Assembly (NCBI GenBank): GCA_024280575.1
Contig: JAJRPV010000068.1
Location: 1 to 62,114 of the forward strand
Reading direction: 5' to 3'
DNA: 62,114 nucleotides
From: Campylobacterales bacterium
GTDB taxonomy: Bacteria > Campylobacterota > Campylobacteria > Campylobacterales > Sulfurospirillaceae
Numbering within the stretch: position 1 is the first letter of the stretch; each line of letters begins with the position of its first letter. The notes below the pieces were generated by a model that worked only from the letters and a program-made list of their open reading frames with translations, did no database searches and had not been told where the DNA came from. Of the stretch, positions 26,254 to 35,738 are shown in pieces. The translations under genes and the position numbers were made by a program.

Positions 26254-27327
26254 TTATTGTACTTCTTTTGAAGCTTGTAGGTAGTAGTATCTTGACATAT
26301 AAGACCATTTTCTAGCTTTTGCCATAAAAGCTTTTTGGTCATTCCATATCTCTTTAAAAAGTGGATTTTTGGACGCATAACTTTGCATAACTTCATCAGT
26401 TGCTTTTTTCATAGCTTTAAGAACTGGTTTTGGAAAAGTTTCAACTTTGATACCAGGATACTCTTTTTTAATTTTTGCCCAAGCAGTTGCGCTATCAGCA
26501 AAATTTTCCATAAACATGTCCGCACTTACTGCTCTCATAGCAGTTTTTAATATAACTTGATAGTTCTTTGGAAGTTTATTATATGCTTTTTTGTTTATAA
26601 GAAATGTCATCTCACTTGCAGGTTCATGCCATCCTGTATAGTAATATGGTGCAACTTTATAAAAGCCCATTTTAATATCCATACCAGGTCCAACCCACTC
26701 AAGTGCATCTATGGTGCCACGGTCAAGTGAAGTATATAGTTCTCCTCCGGGAATATTTACAACATTAACACCAAGGCGAGCCATAACTTTACCCGCAAAT
26801 CCCGGTATTCTCATCTTGAGACCTTTAAGATCATTAACAGTGTTAATTTCTTTTTTAAACCAACCGCCCATCTGAACGCCTGTATTGCCTCCAGGGAATG
26901 CAAGCATGCCATATTTGCCATATACTTTTTCCATATATTTCATACCGTTTCCATAATAATACCATGCATCTTGCTCAGCTTTTGTCATTCCCCATGGAAC
27001 AGTAGTAAACCATACAGTATTTGGATCTTTTCCTATGTAATAATATGAACCGGTATGATCCATTTGGTATGCGCCACCTTTAACCATGTCAAATACTCCA
27101 AGAGCAGATTTTGTTTTTTCGGCACCTTCAACTTTGATGACAAATTTACCATTAGTCATCTTTTTAACTAATTTTGCTAGTTTTATTGGTGGGTTTGCAA
27201 GAGGTGTAAGCGTACTTGGCCAACTCAGAGCCATTCTCCAGTGAACTCTTTTGCTTGAAGCAAAAGAGCTGTCAGCAAACAATAAAATCGTGCTAATAAT
27301 TAGTATCAGCTTAAACATATATTTCAT
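26254..27327 (-). CDS. TRAP transporter substrate-binding protein DctP
   Basis: A periplasmic solute receptor of 357 residues. The N-terminus is a signal peptide (hydrophobic residues about 4-23, then SSFASSKR). The family pattern includes WRMALSWPSTLTP, LKGLKMRIPGFAGKV, the substrate-contacting ALEWVGPGMD and GWHEPASEMTFLI. This is the clade annotated for mannitol/chloroaromatic or 2-oxoacid ligands; the real ligand cannot be inferred. Two transposed genes downstream complete the transporter. Confidence 0.9.
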   Translation of the reverse strand: MKYMFKLILIISTILLFADSSFASSKRVHWRMALSWPSTLTPLANPPIKLAKLVKKMTNGKFVIKVEGAEKTKSALGVFDMVKGGAYQMDHTGSYYYIGKDPNTVWFTTVPWGMTKAEQDAWYYYGNGMKYMEKVYGKYGMLAFPGGNTGVQMGGWFKKEINTVNDLKGLKMRIPGFAGKVMARLGVNVVNIPGGELYTSLDRGTIDALEWVGPGMDIKMGFYKVAPYYYTGWHEPASEMTFLINKKAYNKLPKNYQVILKTAMRAVSADMFMENFADSATAWAKIKKEYPGIKVETFPKPVLKAMKKATDEVMQSYASKNPLFKEIWNDQKAFMAKARKWSYMSRYYYLQASKEVQ

Positions 27328-27381
27328 ATTTTTCCTTTAAGATTAATTTTCAGATATTGTATTGTAAAAGTACTGAATTTA

Positions 27382-28143
27382 CTATAAAAATGAAGCTTCT
27401 CTCATATACCGTTCTATTATTTTTGGTATAAACTTGTTTTGATAAAAAAGATTAAAAGCAATCACTGCTTGAAAGATAAGCATTTGCGAACCATCTTTGC
27501 TTTGGAGTTTATTTTTTTGTGCTAACTTCATAAATGGAGTAGCCTTTCCGTAGACAACATCGAAAGCATAATTTGAATTTTGCATTAAGCTATTTAATAA
27601 ATTTTCTTCAAGTGGAAAATTTTCATCTTTTAAGCCAGCTGATGTAGTATTTATGATTAAATCATATTTGTCTAGTATAAAGTTATCCCAAGCAAAAGAT
27701 TGAAAGTTGTTTTCTTTGAAAAAAATTAATCTTTTGCTAGATCTATTTAATATGGTAGGGGCAATTCCATTTTTTCTTAAAATGAAAGCTATGGCTTTTG
27801 CGGTTCCTCCTGCTCCTAAAATCAATGCACTTTTAATATCTCTAAAAGATTTTATTGATTCTAAAAATCCTGGAGCATCTGTATTGTAGCCTATAATTTT
27901 TTTATTTTCTTTTACTAGAGTATTAACAGCTCCGATATCTTTAGAAATTCCTCTAGCCTTATCACATAACAAATAAGCATTTTCCTTGTGTGGTACAGTC
28001 ACATTTGCACCATCTAATTTTAGATTATCGAATTTATGAATTATATCATTACCATTTTCAAGAAAAGTTCTGTCATAACAAGCATCTAATTTCAGGTTTT
28101 TTATGGCATTGTTGTGAAGTAATGGGGAAATGGAGTGTGTCAC
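27382..28143 (-). CDS. aroE: Shikimate dehydrogenase AroE, start codon unclear
   Basis: Reduces 3-dehydroshikimate to shikimate. The product contains the NVTVPHKENAY catalytic Lys motif and the NADP loop LGAGGTAKAIAF. The GTG at 28143 gives MTHSISP, but the conserved N-terminal strand KLFTIFGNP is encoded just upstream in frame. Its first codon, where family members have Met, is ATC (28173-28171), immediately after the trpE stop. The gene therefore either uses a rare ATC start, has a sequence error there, or makes a protein lacking ten residues. In Campylobacter aroE also follows the SPOR gene. Confidence 0.88.
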   Translation of the reverse strand: MTHSISPLLHNNAIKNLKLDACYDRTFLENGNDIIHKFDNLKLDGANVTVPHKENAYLLCDKARGISKDIGAVNTLVKENKKIIGYNTDAPGFLESIKSFRDIKSALILGAGGTAKAIAFILRKNGIAPTILNRSSKRLIFFKENNFQSFAWDNFILDKYDLIINTTSAGLKDENFPLEENLLNSLMQNSNYAFDVVYGKATPFMKLAQKNKLQSKDGSQMLIFQAVIAFNLFYQNKFIPKIIERYMREASFL

Positions 28144-28176
28144 AGGATTGCCAAATATTGTAAAAAGCTTGATTTT

Positions 28177-29585
28177 TTACTTCTTTAAATCATCTAGTGA
28201 GCTAGTCATAGCGGCTAGTTTATTTGCTACTTCTTGATACTCATATTCAGGTGTACTATCAGCGACTATGCCAGCTCCTGCTTGAAAAATTATCTTTTCA
28301 TCGTCTAAGTAAGCTGTTCTTATTAGAATCGCACTATCCATATTGCCATCAAATCCAAAATATCCAACAGCTCCACTATAAAAACTTCTTTTTAATCCTT
28401 CAAATTCGCTGATAAGCTCCATCGCTCTTATTTTTGGGGTTCCTGTCATTGTTCCAGCTGTAAAAGTGGCGGCAAAAAGGTCAAACATATCATATTTTTT
28501 ATCGAGTGTTGCCCCAATATCAGTTACTAAGTGCATTACATGTGAATATCTTTCAACTCGCATCATTTCTTTAACTCTAACACTTCCAACTTGTGCCACT
28601 TTTCCAACATCATTTCTTCCTAAATCTATAAGCATTAAGTGTTCAGCTCTTTCTTTTTCATCATTTAAAAGTTCTTGTTCAAGTTCCAAATCTTGATCAA
28701 AATCTTTGCCTCTTTTTCTTGTTCCTGCTATTGGTCTTAAAATAATATGTCCATTTTTTAATCCAACCATCACCTCGGGAGAGCTTCCTATGATAGAGAA
28801 GTTTCCATAATTAAGATTGTACATGTAGGGAGATGGATTTTTGTTTCGCAAAACTCTATAAAAACTTAGCCTATCTATCTTCGTATATTTTGTAAATCTA
28901 TTTGACATTACAATTTGAAATACATCACCACTTCTTATCATCTCTTTTGATTTTTTCACCATCTCAAAAAATTGATCTTTAGAAAAAGCAAATTTATCAT
29001 GGCTTTTGCTAAAATCACTTTTTACTATAGGTATGTCAAAGTGAGGTTCTTTTAGAAAAAATATAATTTCATCTAATTTTGAACCATATTTGGGTAAAAA
29101 TGAGAGCAGGGTTAAAGTGTTGGATTTATGAGAAAATGCACAAATTAATTTTGGACGAATTAAATGCAAATCTGGTATGTCAATTTCGCTTTCAAGATGA
29201 TTCATATGCTTTTGCAAAACCGGTTCAAATGTTTTTACGCAATCATATCCAATATACCCTACAAAACCATCAATAAATCCAATATTTAAATCATTCGATA
29301 TCTTTTTGTATATATCGACATCAATATCTTTATATCTTTTTTTAAAAAATCAAATGGGTTATCATCTACTTTTTTTTCTACTTCGTTTTCATCAATATAA
29401 AAACTTTTCATATTTTTATGAATAATCTGTTCTCTAGCCCCGATAAAAAGAAAACTATAATTGCCTTCCTCACTATTTATAGCACTTTCAAACAGAAAAG
29501 ATAATTCGTCTTTGAAAAAATTTTGCAATTTCCTAAATATCGTAATAGGAGTTAATTGATCAAATAAGATGGTTTTATAATACAA
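28177..29585 (-). pseudogene. trpE: Anthranilate synthase component I (TrpE-type), one-base frameshift
   Basis: Converts chorismate to anthranilate together with a glutaminase. The C-terminal chorismate domain is complete: RSGDVFQIVMSNRF, LRPIAGTRKRGKD, DLGRNDVGKVAQVGSV, FTAGTMTGTPKIRAME. Ala in PIAGT (not Lys) favours TrpE over PabB. The N-terminal 100 residues are in another frame. The break is the T7 run at 29337-29343 (A7 on the coding strand); one more A restores NPFDFLKKRYKDIDVDIYKK and an open frame of 469 residues. The 1409-bp length is one short of a multiple of three. Sequence error or recent mutation. Confidence 0.87.
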
Positions 29586-29596
29586 AGAATTAACCT

Positions 29597-30304
29597 CTAT
29601 TTCATTATGTATAAAAAGGCATTTTTATTTAGAGTTTTTTTTACTTTAGCAAGATTTTTCCTAGCCAAATCACGATTTTTAAAAGGACCTACTAAAATCT
29701 TTGTAATTTTTTTACCCTTTACATTTATTGACAATAATTTATATGAAAATTTTAAACCAGTTATCTTCTTTAAAAACTTTTTGCTAGGAGTAAGTTTTGA
29801 GGTCGCTCCAACTTGTATATATACGCCTTTCGCAGCCTTTGTACTTACAAGTTTTCTTTTTATTTTTTTTACAACAGGTTTTATTTTTTTCTTGACAAGT
29901 TGCGCTATTGGTTTTACTACAGTCTTTACTTCTTCATTTTTTAGAACTTGAGTCACTTTATTTTTTGAAGTATTAGCTTCATTTTCATTAACTGCCTTGT
30001 TTTTCAAGTTGTTTACAATTTTGTCAATATTGTCTTTTTTTGCAATATTTTCCTTGATGATTGGCACTTGTTTAAATAGTTCTTCATTTTTTTGAGTATC
30101 TTTTGCGATAGAAGTAGGCTCTGGTGGAAGAACTAAATTTGGAGTTGCACTATCATCTGATCTATTTAATAGTTTCATAGATAAAAGCACAATTAGAAAA
30201 ACTATAATTAGTATTGATATGATAATTAGTACTCTTTTTGCTTTTAGCATTTTTTCATCACTTTTTTCTAAAACTATGTCACTCAATTCATTTTCATTAT
30301 CCAT
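29597..30304 (-). CDS. SPOR-domain membrane protein
   Basis: A 235-residue bitopic protein. One membrane helix at residues about 24-45 is followed by a Lys/Glu-rich linker and a C-terminal SPOR domain (YIQVGATSKLT, then KILVGPFKNRDLARKNLAKV). SPOR domains bind denuded septal peptidoglycan, so a cell-division or envelope role is likely. The gene occupies the same place between the DUF1882 gene and aroE as Cj0404 in Campylobacter. Confidence 0.88.
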   Translation of the reverse strand: MDNENELSDIVLEKSDEKMLKAKRVLIIISILIIVFLIVLLSMKLLNRSDDSATPNLVLPPEPTSIAKDTQKNEELFKQVPIIKENIAKKDNIDKIVNNLKNKAVNENEANTSKNKVTQVLKNEEVKTVVKPIAQLVKKKIKPVVKKIKRKLVSTKAAKGVYIQVGATSKLTPSKKFLKKITGLKFSYKLLSINVKGKKITKILVGPFKNRDLARKNLAKVKKTLNKNAFLYIMK

Positions 30305-30326
30305 TTTATTTCTCCTTTAAATGCAC

Positions 30327-30869
30327 CTACATGTGCCTTGACCAAGATGCTCCTCTTTCTTTGTTATACACTTTATATGGAAGAGTTAATATATTAAACT
30401 CTTTCGGAATATCTGTGCTTGGAAAGACTTTCCACTCTCTTGGTAATTTTTGTGCTAATTTCATAGAAATTAGTTTTGCTAACTGACAGCCTTCCTGAAA
30501 AGTTGTATGCCCTTTGTGAATATAAAGGTGCAAATGCCCAGAAGTTTTGCTTTCATAGGCCGTGAAATTTATATATCCCTCTTCTCTAAGCAATAACTGT
30601 GCCCTATGCCAAAATCTATCGGTATTTCTACCGTTATAATCTATAACAATATTTTCAACTTTATCATGTTTGTTTATCAGTGAATGTGCAACTGTTATAT
30701 TGCCGGCAATATGTTCTTTCATGATTTTATTTGATAATCTTTCATTGACTTTTTCAAACTTGTCAAAAAATGTTCTATTGTTATGGTTTATTTTTTGAAC
30801 AATTTTATCTCTTTTTATCCAATAATGAGAAGTATCCATTTTTATCAAAGTTGTATCGATGTTGTACAT
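30327..30869 (-). CDS. DUF1882 family protein
   Basis: A 180-residue soluble protein conserved in Campylobacterota after glyA (HP0184 and Cj0403 in the model species). Notable segments are SHYWIKRDKIVQKI near the start, HLHLYIHKGHTTFQEG with a His cluster that could bind metal, and LPREWKVFPSTDIPKEFNIL. Function unknown. It ends 22 bp before the SPOR gene and starts 12 bp after glyA. Confidence 0.82.
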   Translation of the reverse strand: MYNIDTTLIKMDTSHYWIKRDKIVQKINHNNRTFFDKFEKVNERLSNKIMKEHIAGNITVAHSLINKHDKVENIVIDYNGRNTDRFWHRAQLLLREEGYINFTAYESKTSGHLHLYIHKGHTTFQEGCQLAKLISMKLAQKLPREWKVFPSTDIPKEFNILTLPYKVYNKERGASWSRHM

Positions 30870-30881
30870 GTAGCGCTACTC

Positions 30882-32128
30882 CTAATAAGTTGGTCTTTCA
30901 TATATGATAAAATTACTAGCCAATTCTTTCACCTCTTTTTTTATTTTTTTCTGTAAATCTAAATCTTCAATATTGTCCAAAACATCCGCAATCTTGCCTG
31001 CTATAATTTCAAACTCTTTTATTCCCATACCTCTCGCAGTCAAGGCTGCACTTCCAATTCTGATACCGCTTGTTACAAACGGACTTCTTGTTTCCCCGGG
31101 TACCGTATTTTTATTTACAGTAATGCCAGCATTTCCAAGAGCAATATCTGCATCTTTACCGCTGAAACTTTTATCTAAAAAAGAGACAAGTACCAGGTGG
31201 TTATCAGTTCCGCCACTGACAATATCATACCCTCTTTTTATCATAACATCAGAGAGGACTTTCATATTTGCTTTTACATTTTTTGCATATTCTTTCCAGT
31301 CTGGTTTTAAATTGTAAGCAAATCCAACTGCTTTTGCAGCGATTACATGTACTAAAGGTCCACCTTGAATTCCAGGAAATATCGCACTGTTTATTTTTTT
31401 AGCTATATCTTCATCATTTGTCATAATCAATCCGCCTCTAGGGCCTCTTAGAGTTTTATGAGTCGTAGTGGTGACAACATGACAATGAGGAAACGGACTA
31501 GGGTGCTCGCCGGCCGCCACTAAACCTGCGATATGTGCGATATCGGCAAAAAGGTAGGCTCCTACTTCATCTGCAATTTCTCTAAATTTTGCAAAATCAA
31601 TTATTCTTGGATATGCACTAGCACCGCAAACAATAATTTTGGTTTAACAATCAGTGCTGCTTCTCTTACTTTTTCATAATCAATTCTTCCATTTTCATCA
31701 ACACCATAGAAGAAGCTAGAGTAAGTTTTTCCAGAACTACTTACTTTTGAGCCATGCGTCAAGTGTCCGCCTTGACTCAAATCCATACCTAGTAATTTAT
31801 CATAAGGTTTTAATAATGCTTGATAAACACCTTGATTTGCCTGAGAACCTGAGTTTGGCTGTACATTTGCAAATTTACAACCAAAAAGCTCACATGCTCT
31901 GTCAATTGCCAGTTGTTCGACCTTATCTGCAAATTCACATCCGCCATAATATCTTTTGTTTGGATACCCCTCGGCATATTTATTTGTAAAAACACTGCCC
32001 ATCGCTTCCATAACTGCCGGATAAGTGAAATTTTCACTAGCAATCATCTCTAAATGATTTGTTTGTCTTTCTAACTCTTTTTGTGCTAAATCATAAACTA
32101 CCGGGTCAATATCTTTTAATATACTCAT
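30882..32128 (-). pseudogene. glyA: Serine hydroxymethyltransferase GlyA, one-base frameshift
   Basis: Interconverts serine and glycine and supplies one-carbon units, so loss would be costly. The N-terminal 170 residues ([37 protein letters not shown]) and the C-terminal part ([25 protein letters not shown] with the PLP Lys) are in different frames. At about 31638-31641 the coding strand has AAACCAAAATTATTG; one more A gives [14 protein letters not shown], the family sequence. The total is 1247 bp, one short of a multiple of three; the repaired protein has 415 residues, the normal size. Probably a sequence error. Confidence 0.9.
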
Positions 32129-32132
32129 ATTT

Positions 32133-33656
32133 CTATTCCTCTGTATTTAATTTTGTTTTATCTGATAAATTATCTAATGGTTTCATTGCTGGAAACAAGA
32201 TAACATCTCGTATGGATTGCTCATTTGCCAAAAGCATAACAAGTCTGTCTATTCCCAGACCTTCACCAGCTGTTGGTGGCAGTCCATAACCAAGAGCCTT
32301 TACATAATCTTCATCCATTTCACAAGCTTCATCATCACCTGCATTTTTTGCTTCAATTTGTTTTAAAAATCTCTCATATTGATCTAATGGGTCGTTGAGC
32401 TCATTAAATCCGTTTGCGACTTCACGGCCAGCGATAAAAAGCTCAAATCTTTCAGCTATATTTGGATTTTCTTCGCTTCTTCTAGCAAGTGGGCTGATTT
32501 CTATAGGGTAATCCATGATATATGTAGGGTCTATTAATTTCTTTTCAACAAATAGATCAAACAATTCCTCGTATAATTTTCCGAGAGATAAATTTTTATC
32601 TACAACTGTATCATTGTTTGCTAAAAATTCTACAATCCTATTTTTATCATCAAGTATATCTCGTGGTACTTTGCCGATTTCTATCAAAGAATCTTTAAAG
32701 GAAATCTTTCTAAAAGGTTTTGAAAAATCAATCTCCAAATCTCCAAATGCAAGTTTTTTAGGAAGATTCAATGTGTCCAACAAGCTATCAAAAAGCTCTT
32801 GTGTTAAATTCATCAAATCATGATAGTTGTGGTAAGCCCAATAAAATTCTATCATTGTAAATTCTGGATTATGGGTAAGATCCATGCCTTCATTTCTAAA
32901 GTTTCTATTGATTTCAAAAACTGATTCAAAACCACCTATTACTAATCTTTTTAGATAAAGTTCAGGTGCAATCCTAAGGAATCTCTCAACTCCAAGAGCA
33001 TTATGGTGAGTAACAAAAGGTTTGGCGTTTGCTCCTCCAGCTATCGGGTGCATCATCGGAGTTTCAACCTCCAAAAAACCCTTGTCTTCAAAAAAGTGTC
33101 TGATTGAACTCACAATCTTGCTTCTCAACTTGAAAGTCTCTTTTACTTCGGCATTCATTATCATGTCAAGATATCTTTTTCTATATCTTGTTTCTATATC
33201 TTGAAGACCGTGGAATTTTTCAGGAAGTGGTGTGATAGATTTAGTGGCTAGCTCTAGTGTCTTTACATGTAGAGATAATTCCCCTGTTCTTGTAACAAAA
33301 GGGAATCCGCTTACATGAATAATATCCCCAACTTCAATCAATTTTTTGACTTCCTTGAACCACTCAGCTCCAATTTCATCTCTGCTGAAATATAACTGCA
33401 ATAATCCTTTTTCATCTTCAATCTTGGCAAATGCTGCTTTCCCCATGTGCCTTAAAAATTTTATTCTTCCGGCTAATTTATGTGTTTTTGTTTCATCTCT
33501 TTTTATATCTCCATCTTTAAGATGGTTATATGTGTCAAGAAACTCTTGTGTTGTTGTATCTCTACTTACATTATGTCTATAAGGATTTTTTCCTAAATTT
33601 TTTAAAGCTTTTGATTTTTCTATTCTTTGTTGCTCATATTGATTTTCAAATATCAA
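32133..33656 (-). CDS. lysS: Lysyl-tRNA synthetase, class II
   Basis: 507 residues. The N-terminal OB-fold binds the anticodon ([21 protein letters not shown]). The catalytic domain has motif 1 in [18 protein letters not shown], motif 2 in [20 protein letters not shown] and motif 3 in [17 protein letters not shown]. It overlaps fur by four bases and precedes glyA by five, as in Campylobacter. Confidence 0.97.
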   Translation of the reverse strand: MIFENQYEQQRIEKSKALKNLGKNPYRHNVSRDTTTQEFLDTYNHLKDGDIKRDETKTHKLAGRIKFLRHMGKAAFAKIEDEKGLLQLYFSRDEIGAEWFKEVKKLIEVGDIIHVSGFPFVTRTGELSLHVKTLELATKSITPLPEKFHGLQDIETRYRKRYLDMIMNAEVKETFKLRSKIVSSIRHFFEDKGFLEVETPMMHPIAGGANAKPFVTHHNALGVERFLRIAPELYLKRLVIGGFESVFEINRNFRNEGMDLTHNPEFTMIEFYWAYHNYHDLMNLTQELFDSLLDTLNLPKKLAFGDLEIDFSKPFRKISFKDSLIEIGKVPRDILDDKNRIVEFLANNDTVVDKNLSLGKLYEELFDLFVEKKLIDPTYIMDYPIEISPLARRSEENPNIAERFELFIAGREVANGFNELNDPLDQYERFLKQIEAKNAGDDEACEMDEDYVKALGYGLPPTAGEGLGIDRLVMLLANEQSIRDVILFPAMKPLDNLSDKTKLNTEE

Positions 33657-34135
33657 TTTTTTACCTTTTTATTTAGATTATTTTTTTGACAATTAGGACA
33701 AATACCATATAGTTGCATAACATGATTTGTCAGTATAAAACCGTTTTCTTTAGCTATTTTATTTTGTTTTCTTTCTATGTCTCTGTCCTCGAATTCAATA
33801 ATTGAACCACAATTTTTGCATATCAAGTGATCATGGTGAGGTTTATTTGCCAATTCATATTTTTTACCATTTTTACCAAAAGATATAGTCGTTACCATAT
33901 CTGATTCTTCTAGGAGATTCAAAGTTCTATATATAGTTGCAATTCCAATATTTGATTTTGGATTATTTTCTTTTATCAAAAGATAAAGATCTTCTGGTAA
34001 AAAATGTTCCTGAAAATTATATAAAGTCTGCAGTATGATTTCTCTTTGTTTTGTAAATTTTAGCCCATTATTTTTTAGTACCATTTTAAATTCTTCTATA
34101 AGATGGTCGTACTCAATATTTTCTAAAAAAGGCAT
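33653..34135 (-). CDS. fur: Ferric uptake regulator Fur
   Basis: A 160-residue iron-responsive repressor. The N-terminal winged helix has [12 protein letters not shown] and [17 protein letters not shown]; the dimer and metal domain shows [18 protein letters not shown] with the CxxC and a second CPNC near the end. The position between cvpA and lysS matches Cj0400 (fur) in Campylobacter, which favours Fur over PerR. Confidence 0.93.
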   Translation of the reverse strand: MPFLENIEYDHLIEEFKMVLKNNGLKFTKQREIILQTLYNFQEHFLPEDLYLLIKENNPKSNIGIATIYRTLNLLEESDMVTTISFGKNGKKYELANKPHHDHLICKNCGSIIEFEDRDIERKQNKIAKENGFILTNHVMQLYGICPNCQKNNLNKKVKN

Positions 34136-34152
34136 TTATTTTAATTTCCAAG

Positions 34153-34695
34153 TCATAGTTTTGATGAATTGTTATCTTTGCTTTGGATAGTTTTCTCGAT
34201 TATATGACTTGTATCAAGTTTAACAATATACCTTCCAACTTCTATAAAAATCGGATACATAAAGCTTTTATTCATGTATTTATCAGTTCTAGATTTTATA
34301 AAAGCAATATTTGAAAGTGCAATTGCTAATATTGAAAAAACTAAAAATATTTTTAAGCTACCGACAAAAAAACCAGCAAGTTTATCTAATGCACCTAAGC
34401 CACTCATTTTTAAAAGATGTGCCAGAATAAAACCCAGAAAAATACTAAGAAGCCAGAAAATAATTAAAACAGAGATGAACCCTATGAGATATAAAGATGC
34501 TTTGTTTTCAAAGTTGTAAAAGTGATTTTGGATTATTTCGCCAGCATCTTGTGCATACCTAGAGGCTAAAAATATACCACCAACTATACCGACTAATCCA
34601 AAAACTTCTTTTATAAAACCATTTATGATGCCTTTTATACCAAGAATCAATATCAATGCAAGAGAAATAATGTCAAATAGAGATATGTTTTCCAT
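34153..34695 (-). CDS. CvpA-family membrane protein
   Basis: A 180-residue protein with four predicted membrane helices. The family start is IISLALILILGIKGIINGFI and the middle is GALDKLAGFFVGSLKIF. CvpA proteins have been linked to colicin V export and envelope homeostasis in enterobacteria; the role here is unknown. The gene lies before fur as in Campylobacter (Cj0399). Confidence 0.87.
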   Translation of the reverse strand: MENISLFDIISLALILILGIKGIINGFIKEVFGLVGIVGGIFLASRYAQDAGEIIQNHFYNFENKASLYLIGFISVLIIFWLLSIFLGFILAHLLKMSGLGALDKLAGFFVGSLKIFLVFSILAIALSNIAFIKSRTDKYMNKSFMYPIFIEVGRYIVKLDTSHIIEKTIQSKDNNSSKL

Positions 34696-34699
34696 ATGA

Positions 34700-35644
34700 T
34701 TATCCTGCTTTTTGGCAGTTTTTGCCGGCTTTTTTTGCCAAGTATAGAGCGTTATCAGCCCTGTCTATTATCGTTTCGGCGCTGTCTCCTTTTAAATGGT
34801 TGGTAATGCCTGCACTAAGTGTTAAATTTATTGTGTTGCCCTTGTAAAGTAATTTGCTTTCATCTGCATTTTTTATAATTCTTTCCGCAACTTTTATACC
34901 ATCTTTTAGTTGTGTTCTGTTTAAAATAATTATAAATTCTTCACCGCCATATCTATATATTCTAATTCCTTTTCGGATAGAATTTTGTATTAATCTCGTT
35001 ATATATATAAGTGTTTTATCACCTGCTATGTGCCCGAAGGTATCATTAATATTTTTGAAATCATCAGCATCAAATAAAATCACTTGCATATCTAGCGTTC
35101 TTTCTTTTCCAACTTCAATTATATCTTCCAAATCTTTTATTAAAACTCTTCTGTTGTAAGTTTTTGTCAAAGGGTCAATGTTTGATTCTCTTTCTAATTT
35201 TTCAATTTCTAATTTTAATCTAGTGATTGTTTTATCAGCATTGTCAAGTTCTTTAGTGATTTGCTTTTGAAAATTGTCAAAACTATAAAGAACTTTTTTG
35301 GCATCTATATTGCCTGGTTCTTTTTTAATATTGTCAATATCTATAGTATTTTCATTAGATATATTTTTTAAAGTTATATTTGAATTTTCAAATTCTTGCA
35401 CACTTTCTTTAGTTATATTAAAACAACTATCTTCCACGCTCGGATTAATTTCACTTGTTGAAAAAAGATAATTGTATTTTTTAGACAAATCTAGTACATC
35501 TTTGTTTCTTGGGTCACTTAAGATATCCATAAAAGTATCATGATAATATTTTGGGTAGGGTGGAATTTTTAAATTTATCAACTTCTTAAATGTATCATTT
35601 CCAATTTTTTCTATCTTTCCTGCAATTTGTTCATTTTTATTCAT
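34700..35644 (-). CDS. Diguanylate cyclase (GGDEF domain)
   Basis: 314 residues. A soluble helical N-terminal part (about 1-130) of unknown type is followed by a coiled coil (LDNADKTITRLKLEIEKLERES) and a GGDEF domain: DPLTKTYNRRVL, FDADDFKNINDTFGHIAGD and the active-site YGGEEF. All key residues are present, so c-di-GMP synthesis is likely. It is encoded between pilT and cvpA. A TATAAT lies 27 bp before its start. Confidence 0.9.
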   Translation of the reverse strand: MNKNEQIAGKIEKIGNDTFKKLINLKIPPYPKYYHDTFMDILSDPRNKDVLDLSKKYNYLFSTSEINPSVEDSCFNITKESVQEFENSNITLKNISNENTIDIDNIKKEPGNIDAKKVLYSFDNFQKQITKELDNADKTITRLKLEIEKLERESNIDPLTKTYNRRVLIKDLEDIIEVGKERTLDMQVILFDADDFKNINDTFGHIAGDKTLIYITRLIQNSIRKGIRIYRYGGEEFIIILNRTQLKDGIKVAERIIKNADESKLLYKGNTINLTLSAGITNHLKGDSAETIIDRADNALYLAKKAGKNCQKAG

Positions 35645-35671
35645 TGTGTATGTCCTAAAAAAATATCATAA

Positions 35672-35677
35672 ATTATA
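35672..35677 (-). promoter_or_regulatory. -10 element upstream of the GGDEF gene
   Basis: TATAAT on the minus strand, 27 bp before the start codon at 35644, with TTTTAGGACA between them as the likely ribosome binding region. It suggests the GGDEF gene is transcribed separately from pilT. Confidence 0.45.
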
Positions 35678-35738
35678 TCCTTTTTTTACTGTGATATAAT
35701 TAAAAGGGTTGTTTATATAACTAAACAAGGAAAATATT

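Noticed and set aside
28177-29585. PabB instead of TrpE
   Set aside because: The PIAGT motif has Ala where aminodeoxychorismate synthases of the classical type have Lys.
33653-34135. PerR instead of Fur
   Set aside because: The position between cvpA and lysS matches fur in Campylobacter; sequence alone would not fully separate them.
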